Source of the DNA: Sthenelais limicola | Lineage: Eukaryota > Annelida > Polychaeta > Phyllodocida > Sigalionidae | Direction: 5' to 3' | DNA length: 64,000 bases | Assembly: GCA_942159475.1 (NCBI GenBank) | Contig: OW804094.1 | Coordinates: forward strand, 133,162,755 to 133,226,754 | In this document: positions 48,101 to 64,000 of the stretch, one piece after another | Numbering within the stretch: the stretch's first letter is position 1 | How the letters are laid out: the number at the start of each line of letters is the position of its first letter | Notes under the pieces: generated by a model | The model's database searches: none | Told to the model about the DNA's origin: nothing | Seen by the model: only the letters and a program-made list of their open reading frames with translations | Made by a program: the position numbers and the translations under genes

Positions 48101-51100
48101 AATTTAATTGACTAAATGTGTAGAGCTGCCGAGTGCACATTTTCTTACCCCCTGACCCATATACTTATCACAATTCTATTTCTTGAAGGACGCCATCTCC
48201 AGAATACTATAGACGCCGCCCTGAAACTAAGAGTATACAAATACAAACATCTGAGATTCCTGGTCTCTGGTACCACTGGAATAGAGAGGGTGCTGGCAGA
48301 GCTGCAATGACGGAACCTATTGGTCTTCAACATGTCGACCCCACACCCATCGCCTCGCATGTTGTCAGTGCTGATGCCTTAGAAGGTAGGTTAAATAATA
48401 GTCATATAGTGGTCAGCTAGTATTAAATTAAATGAATATGCAATCACTTGTAGCGAGTTCCATTATTTTTTCCCATTATTTCTTATATATATCATTAGCA
48501 AAGACGAATACTGAAACATAAAACTTTGTTTTAGGTTCTAGGTTCTGAATTGTCAGATTTTTGATAAAGGTACGCTACTGTAGTCTATGCATGGGGCTGA
48601 AACACATTAACTGAGACGCAGTTGCCACCTTATGAGGCAGAAATAGTCCTTGTCTCCACGGAAAGATGCTATACAAATACTGTATATGCATGGCAATGTT
48701 CTCACCAACGAGAATTAAATGGAGCTCCACTTTATTCCCGTTGCTCCCATGGATGCGGGAAATTCCCGAAAGCCCAGAAAGTAAGTCCGCCTGTGTACCT
48801 AGGTCCTTGAATCTTATGAGTGGGTCCCGGAAGGTCATGGGAAAGGCCGTCAGTTTTTAGGCCAGGAAGGGCCAACATATTTTAGTTTCATCCTATCTCG
48901 TACCATACGTACTGCTCTTCGAATGACTGGCTGATTACATTATGCACGGGCTAGTTACTATATATTTAATTTTAACGCCATGTTAGAAGTGTCTTAATTA
49001 CATGTACTCATGCGTATGTACGTGCCATCTCCTATTCATTTCACTTAAGTGAATGTATTTAATATAGTCATAGGGGTGGACCGTCAAGTCACTGATTTGA
49101 TTTAAGCTAACTCTATATACTAGATTTCCTCAAAACAGAGTTCTGCTCCCCAGTGGTTAATCTTAGTTTTAGCGTACCTAAATGCGTAGATGCAAATCTC
49201 GTGGGCGTCGTGGGATTTTTCGGGACCATTGATTGTTTTTTGGTGCAACTGGCGATGAATTGAAAGGATGTGTTTAGTTACTTAACTGATTGAAAAGAGG
49301 TATAGATAATTTTATTTGCACCCACTCAAAGTTTATCAATGGTGATTCGCATGAGTCTTAAAGAGTTCTTGTTAACTAAATGTGGGAGCCAATGAATTGG
49401 ATATCAACACATATGGAACGCCAGTTGTGTCATATGACTACGCATGATTAAAACATACAATTAGGTGTTTGCGATGATTCTTCTGATGGGTCCTCATACA
49501 TAGATAAAAAGAAACTGTCAAAATAGTTGTTTTGCAATCTTATTTCTTGATCACTGTAGCCATTGTTGTTTCTTTTCTATTACAGCAATGACCGCATATA
49601 ACCCGACCATCATTGCACTCAATGACATGCTGCGATTTCAATTGCAAATAACTCAGCAGTTCATGGAAACACAAAAACGAATCCATCGGTCTTACATAAG
49701 TTCATCTATACCGGATCATACATACACAACGTTAGCTGACACCAAAAAGGTAATTCTTACGATAGCTTGTTGTATTTTGGTAAGAAGCATCCATCGACTG
49801 CCATTATATGAACCATATTTACTACCAAAAGTGTTTGAATGGAATTGAATAAATGCTTATTGAATGTTGTGTTCCTGGGTACAGCTCTGTTATGGGGCTA
49901 ACAGTTTTTCGTTGGTATTCTATACTTTCCCTTGTTCGTTTACAGGTATATCAATCATATTTATTAATCTAATAACTCATATATAATTATCCCACTGAGA
50001 TCCTTAATGTCAGTCTAGGCTCAATATGGGAGTCCCCTCAGATTGACGGAAATCCTCTCGCTCCAAACCGCAAAATGTCATAAGAATCCCATTAGGACGC
50101 CTATTCCAGGGCCGGGAAAGCCATTAGCGCAGTAGGCGTCCAATCACTGACATGCAATGATATCTGATCTGAGAGGCTCTCAGCCTAGACTGATTTTGCA
50201 CTTATGGTTTTCCCCTTTCAATATACTTTTCTGTCTATGCAATCAATATTCTCCCCATGACCTATATTTGCCCCAGTGTTTCCCACAAACCATATACTTG
50301 TTATAGGGCTAGTGAAAACAACTAAATATCTTTAATTCAATGCTATATCTATTAATTGAAAATTGGCTGAAAAAAATTAAATTTAAACATTACACGAAAT
50401 ATTGAAAATACACGTATCTGCTGAGCAGATATTCTCATGCATTGCCATCAATTACAACATACATTTGCTAAATTTTAAAATTTATTAAATTTCCACAAAT
50501 TCATCATTTCTAATAAAATGGAAGTATGACGTCAGGCCATACCAAGTAACATATCCGTCTACTGTACATGATAGCAAATATAGCAAAAAATTGAATCAAA
50601 AAGTGTTAAGTCACATATCAATGTCACATATCATTCGTATTAATGTCGTCTTAAACAGAAATAAAGTTTGAGATCAAACACTGGTCTGGCCTGACAGAAA
50701 GTGAGTGAGACCTAGTGAGATGAGTGACAAAATGTGGGCATATATTTCTTGTCATGGTAGCACTAAGCGGAGGGCAGTGGTTTGCATCGTTGAATAGCTT
50801 TAGGAATATACGCCCATTTCTAAACATCTAATGCAAGCGTTCGTTTTTTCCCCGTTTAATTGAATGCGCAGTTTGTAGTGGTATGATTCAATGAAACTGC
50901 TAAGAGATTCTTATACCAGGGAGGTATATACTTGTACTAAGATTAATATACCTCCCTGTTAGTACCAATTAAGTCATCATCTTAGTTATTATGAATATGT
51001 TCACGCTTCGGGCAATCACGTTTAATATCCGGTGTTTTAGGTGCATAGTGTTTAACCCCATTTATTATGCACGCATTGCTCTGAAAACAACGTATCTAGA

Positions 51101-51452
51101 CCGATTTACGCATAGTGCGTATTTCACTAGTGATTAACGTGGGGTTGTCATAGCAGCCAATCTGTTTTTTTACTAAGATTACCGGTAAAATTCTAATTTA
51201 TGACTTGATTCTTTTCTATTTTCATGATTGAAAGCATGTATAATAAATATGTTACGCAACGAGTGCACTATTCTCAGCGACTGATACCAACGAGTTAGTT
51301 AACCTGTATGTACAGATAAACAAACAGTAATATTCAACATGTATAACGAGTCTGGTATTCTTGTTTTTCAGTACATCGCCAAAAACAAAAAACCAACGTT
51401 GACTTTCGAAGAAGCACTCAGACAAGTCAAAGCAGAGATGGATTTAGACTAG
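38981..51452 (+). CDS. C19orf44: C19orf44 orthologue (DUF4614 family), full gene
   Basis: Eight coding exons: 38981-39142, 39602-40289, 40439-40617, 41191-41326, 45928-46720, 48189-48385, 49586-49749, 51372-51452. They join in phase to 2400 nt, 799 aa. The N-terminal two thirds are disordered and charged, with two SKFLKKK/SKFVKKK motifs and acidic serine clusters. Residues about 550-650 carry YTEDFED, YSDDFTE and YSDDYTS motifs. Residues about 680-795 are the conserved domain with VDPTPIASHVVSADALEAM, a LNDMLRFQLQITQQF helix and TLADTKKYI, matching human C19orf44 as I remember it. The molecular function is unknown; the YSDDF-type motifs hint at a microtubule or ciliary association (inference). 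The start ATG has an in-frame TGA at 38957. It is head to head with calreticulin and convergent with Cth. Confidence 0.88.
39602..40289 (+). CDS. C19orf44: C19orf44 orthologue coding exon 2
   Basis: Starts AYLSNLNRKTQ after GTGAAG, the only nearby acceptor that keeps the frame. It codes residues 55-283, charged and Ser/Lys-rich, including both SKF(L/V)KKK motifs. Confidence 0.85.
40439..40617 (+). CDS. C19orf44: C19orf44 orthologue coding exon 3
   Basis: Residues 285-343, with LKSSDKYATQVVLDTDEESL then a proline/serine-rich end. Acceptor TTTCCAG, donor GTACTT. Confidence 0.85.
41191..41326 (+). CDS. C19orf44: C19orf44 orthologue coding exon 4
   Basis: Residues 344-388, starting FLKPKRSPVSPHSPEP after TTTTGCAG and ending in an acidic DDMSIDESFK. 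It leaves one base to complete a phenylalanine codon with exon 5. Confidence 0.82.
42618..42668. repeat. (GT)n followed by G-rich tract
   Basis: GTGTGTGT run changing to GGGGTGGGGG. This is the reverse-complement form of the poly-C/(CA)n pattern seen elsewhere in the window. Confidence 0.85.
44050..44232 (+). promoter_or_regulatory. Promoter-like cluster in an intron
   Basis: An unusually GC- and CpG-rich patch within an AT-rich intron. It has ATATGCTAATGAG (octamer-like) at about 44091, ATTGG (inverted CCAAT) at about 44125 and 44156, and GCTATAAATAGAG (TATA box) at about 44221. No recognisable coding sequence follows, so its function is open. Confidence 0.3.
45928..46720 (+). CDS. C19orf44: C19orf44 orthologue coding exon 5
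   Basis: Residues 390-652. A Lys-rich block (KSPKSKKSKKVSTPRKEK) is followed by LHTVDELLNDFDADEMIISE, repeated SPTP phosphosite-like motifs, and the YTEDFEDEDY and DDYSDDFTE motifs. It leaves two bases to complete arginine 653. Confidence 0.9.
47284..47312. repeat. Poly-C followed by (AC)n
   Basis: About 19 cytosines followed by an ACACAC run, within an intron. It has the same layout as the left end of the 31.1-kb foldback element and the 61.9-kb site. Confidence 0.9.
48189..48385 (+). CDS. C19orf44: C19orf44 orthologue coding exon 6 (start of conserved domain)
   Basis: Residues 654-718 after the CTTGAAG acceptor: TPSPEYYRRRPETKSIQIQT, an aromatic IPGLWYHWN, GRAAMTEP, and the strongly conserved HVDPTPIASHVVSADALE. 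The correct frame is the third one, recovered by phase from both neighbouring exons. Confidence 0.88.
49586..49749 (+). CDS. C19orf44: C19orf44 orthologue coding exon 7 (conserved helices)
   Basis: Residues 720-773, MTAYNPTIIALNDMLRFQLQ onward, then SYISSSIPDHTYTTLADTKK, the heart of the DUF4614 domain. Acceptor TTACAG, donor GTAATT. Confidence 0.92.
50011..50194 (-). mobile_element. Dispersed repeat, copy 2, with CAGTCTAGGCT inverted ends
   Basis: 184 bases bounded by CAGTCTAGGCT and its reverse complement AGCCTAGACTG. Internally homologous, in inverse orientation, to 6028-6250. It looks like a MITE, lies between exons 7 and 8 of the C19orf44 orthologue and has no open reading frame. Confidence 0.65.
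50917..50958. repeat. Hairpin of AGGGAGGTATAT / ATATACCTCCCT
   Basis: Two inverted 13-base arms around a 16-base loop. The arm sequences equal the ends at 42476 and 44313, here facing outward. Confidence 0.7.
51372..51452 (+). CDS. C19orf44: C19orf44 orthologue last coding exon
   Basis: Residues 774-799, YIAKNKKPTLTFEEALRQVK to the TAG stop, closing the conserved C-terminal domain. Acceptor TTTTTCAG. Confidence 0.92.
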   Translation, partial: YIAKNKKPTLTFEEALRQVKAEMDLD

Positions 51453-53342
51453 CGACCCTTATTTTATTTGCTCTTGTGCCATTGTCAGTGACCTCATCGC
51501 ACCAGTGCACCAGCTTTGTGTAAATGCTGGGAAGGGATATGAATTTTGCCTCAGGGTGCCAATTATTTAATACTCAATGTAGGAACCGTCCAAAAGCAAT
51601 CATGTTCTCTCGCACACAATAATGGTAATTAGCAATTATTTGGAAGATCTGTCTTGGCAGGGTTCTCTTCACTGTGATCTTATATAAGCCCTCATTTGAC
51701 TGTGATGTGTATTTATGTGTATTTGATATGGCATGAAAACATGCCCCCTCTGACATGGCCGCATGTAATTATTAAATTAAAATTGATAAACTGTCTTGTT
51801 ATCATAGACTATTATTTTTTTATTCAATCATTTATTTAGGTATTGTTTGAAACAGGCAAGAAAAAAATATTTAGGTATGGTAAAATTTTACACCAGAGCA
51901 CCACTAGATGTTATTCATAAACTTAGTCAAATATCATCTTTAACCGAAGGTAAGCCTCATTTAACTTTTAAATCATACAATGTACTAATAAAACCTAATT
52001 ACAACCCAAGATCACCGTGATGGTGATGTCAAGTTGCTACCTGATCTGCTAGGTGCTAGGGTCAACTTCAGAAATTGCATATCAATTATCTAGCTTCCTG
52101 ATGTTTAATGTTTTCTTTCAGTATAGAATTGCGCCTTAGGTTATGGCTTCAAGTGGGCCTTCCAACGCTTAGACATTACACTGTATAATCGGTATCACCA
52201 ATATCACATGGTGCATGTGTAAGATTGCCTGTTTGGTACCGGTGTATGTATGACGTACTAGTCAATTTTTTGGATGGCGTTCACATAAACAGTTGCCTGA
52301 GAGATTGTGGGAGTCTGCCTCTCCCGGGTCCTTATTATGAATTCGGCGTGGTCCTTCTTTTTAAATTGGGAAAGTTTGCTTTAGCGAACGCAGTACATTA
52401 CATTGCATTTCGTTTGTACGTTTTTCTGCTTCGATGGACCTAGAAAGCCTTTTTATATCTGTTGATGTTTTTATGTTGCAATGCTCTATTTGTCAAATGT
52501 CAATGTCATTTTTTAAATACGAATGCCCATAATTAGAAACAGATGGTTCGGACCACCATATAACCATACGTATTTAGCATATTACGAATACGGTTGTTCG
52601 GTTATATCGTGCGTGATATTATGGCCCGCATGACAGAACTGAAGATAGCATCCCTCTATTATATAGCTATACTCTGTCAGATTTTATTTCCGCATTAAAT
52701 TAAGAACAAGAATGCAATTCAAGACCAGGTCATGGTCGTATAAATGTACTCATGTGAATTGATTTAACACTTTTTCTGCACAGGAAAAAAACATTTACCT
52801 CCCGACTTTCAGGTGACTATAATAAAGGTCTTAATAAATACGAATCTCAGATGGTTTTATTTATGAAGCGAAGCGTTTGATGGCCAGTCAATGTAAGATC
52901 TTAAATCATTTGATAGATTGAACAGAATATGATAAATAATCATAGATTTATATATATCGCCTCGTTGATTAAACTTACTAAAGGCTGCAATTTTCCAAAT
53001 AATGTTTCAAAAGATAACGGATACTTGGGTAATAGATTACCCAATCTCTACATTCGTGTTGGTTGATATGAAAAAGATAACGATTCAGATTCACAAATTG
53101 GCCACTTCATGCTTTAACACTGGATGTCAAGGGAGAGGTCACTCGCACTGCAGTGTAATGTATTGTCGTACCTGATAAAGTCACTACGAGCGATAAGAAA
53201 ACTATGCCAGGTTCATGAAACGAAGATTTGACTGAGAAAAAAAATATTCGATTGTGAGGAACTAATTGTACAGATTTCCCCCTATTACCACGCCCCACTC
53301 GAAAAAGGAGACGGAAAGCATCAGATGATGTATTCAGCAGCT
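51453..53342. other. C19orf44-side 3' UTR and intergenic region
   Basis: AT-rich with no supported gene. ATTAAA at 51771 is a candidate polyadenylation signal for the plus-strand gene. The remaining stretch separates two convergent genes and I see nothing else in it. Confidence 0.5.
51771..51776 (+). terminator. Candidate polyadenylation signal of C19orf44 orthologue
   Basis: ATTAAA, the commonest variant hexamer, about 320 bases after the stop codon. No closer AATAAA was seen. Confidence 0.3.
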
Positions 53343-53348
53343 TTTATT
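53343..53348 (-). terminator. Candidate Cth polyadenylation signal
   Basis: TTTATT on the plus strand (AATAAA in the gene's direction), about 585 bases past the tentative Cth stop. Confidence 0.3.
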
Positions 53349-53930
53349 CATTTTTTCCTTAAAACAGGATGAATCTAGAGAAGTTCTCCGATTGGCCGTA
53401 TTTCCAATAATTATGCCATCACTTAAACGTGACAACATATAGTGGCTTTATCCTATGATTATTTCCGGGATGTTTCTCATTTCCCTTGGTAAGTAGCGAA
53501 GACTAGTGTAGTTTTAAAAGGGATCTCATGCTTCATCGTGGTTTAAAAACAATGTCGATCCCCTAATACCTTGATACAATAAAATCTGTATCGAGAATCA
53601 GAACTATGGTAAAAGCATCGAGACAAAGTATATAATACTTTGTTCTCGGTGCGGTGCAGGTGCTTCCATTCACAAGTGATAAAAGTAAGCTATACCGTAA
53701 TTTACACAAACGTGTAAAATTGACTTCCGCTTGGATACTACAGGCTACCCACACTTTACAGTGTAATACCGAACGGTAGTTGAAGCACCCCGGAAGCAAA
53801 ACCCATCTTCCCAGTGATCCATAGAAGACTTAAAGAAAGGAAGCTAATGCCTGGCATGGCCATCCATGGTTCCATGCCTCCTTCACCATATTATGTTTAG
53901 ACCGTCCCAACGTAGCAACACTCTGGCTGC

Positions 53931-63569
<9,639 letters not shown>

Positions 63570-63573
63570 GCTG

Positions 63574-64000
63574 CCGACTGGAATTCTAGTTTCTATCCCG
63601 ACTATCTTTGTTGAGAGTTGCTGACGAAATGACAGATTTACCCACGCTCGCCAACATTTATTGAGTTGACCTACTTCAATACTAGAGGGCGGGCCAGTGA
63701 GCTCACTGTGTGGCTCTATGGTGCGTGTGGCCTCATACTGCCATGCCCTCTACGACTTTTCTCAAGAACTATCTTTGTTGTGACACACCTCCCCATCAAC
63801 CAATGGGGAGCCTGTACATGACACTGGCTCTGTGCGTCATAGCATGGGACATCATGAGTAGGCACAACGTTGGTGGTGGTATGGAAAGTCGTTGGTAGAT
63901 TAATTTTAATCCATGTTTGGCCGATTCTCACGAAACGTTTCAATTAACGAATTCTAGCCTTCATTGGATTGAATCTTATGCTATATAAGTTGAAATACAT
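63574..64000. promoter_or_regulatory. Cth upstream flank
   Basis: The 5' flank of Cth to the window end. It contains a CTCF-like word at 63679-63692 and no TATA box or other gene that I can recognise. Confidence 0.35.

Overview
This is a eukaryotic genomic window: four spliced protein-coding genes with GT-AG introns, long AT-rich introns, microsatellites and small non-autonomous transposons. I see no operon, tRNA, rRNA, CRISPR array or prokaryotic feature. Gene content and exon structure fit a marine invertebrate deuterostome. An echinoderm (or a hemichordate) is my best guess; this is inferred from general character, not from a diagnostic marker.

Layout. (1) 1-13.36 kb: no supported coding sequence, with simple repeats, one dispersed repeat, and a GC-richer block ending in a good splice donor at 1766 that may be a non-coding first exon of the next gene. 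(2) 13387-28096, plus strand: a Disabled (Dab1/Dab2-type) endocytic adaptor in ten coding exons, predicted 1539 aa. It has an N-terminal PTB domain, a small exon with two clathrin boxes, and one 3453-bp exon carrying 21 DPF motifs. (3) 28.1-33.2 kb: probable Dab 3' UTR and intergenic DNA with a foldback element. (4) 36810-33281, minus strand: calreticulin, seven coding exons, predicted 417 aa, signal peptide to HDEL. (5) 36811-37046: a short shared promoter region with two ERSE-like motifs and a YY1-like motif. (6) 38981-51452, plus strand: an orthologue of human C19orf44 (DUF4614 family), eight coding exons, predicted 799 aa. (7) 63569 to about 53931, minus strand: cystathionine gamma-lyase (Cth), eleven coding exons with a tentative last one, predicted 398 aa. 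The last 0.4 kb is its upstream flank.

The genes alternate in strand: Dab and calreticulin converge, calreticulin and the C19orf44 orthologue are head to head, and the C19orf44 orthologue and Cth converge. They do not form one pathway: endocytic adaptor, ER chaperone, uncharacterised ciliary/centrosomal-type protein, transsulfuration enzyme. The most notable points are the head-to-head calreticulin/C19orf44 pair (the arrangement I recall for human CALR3/C19orf44), the ERSE-like motifs between them, the extreme DPF array and double clathrin box in Dab, and MITE families ending in TTAAGGCTG. All exon junctions were placed by hand from splice consensus, reading phase and family similarity. They are phase-consistent through every gene but have not been checked against transcripts.
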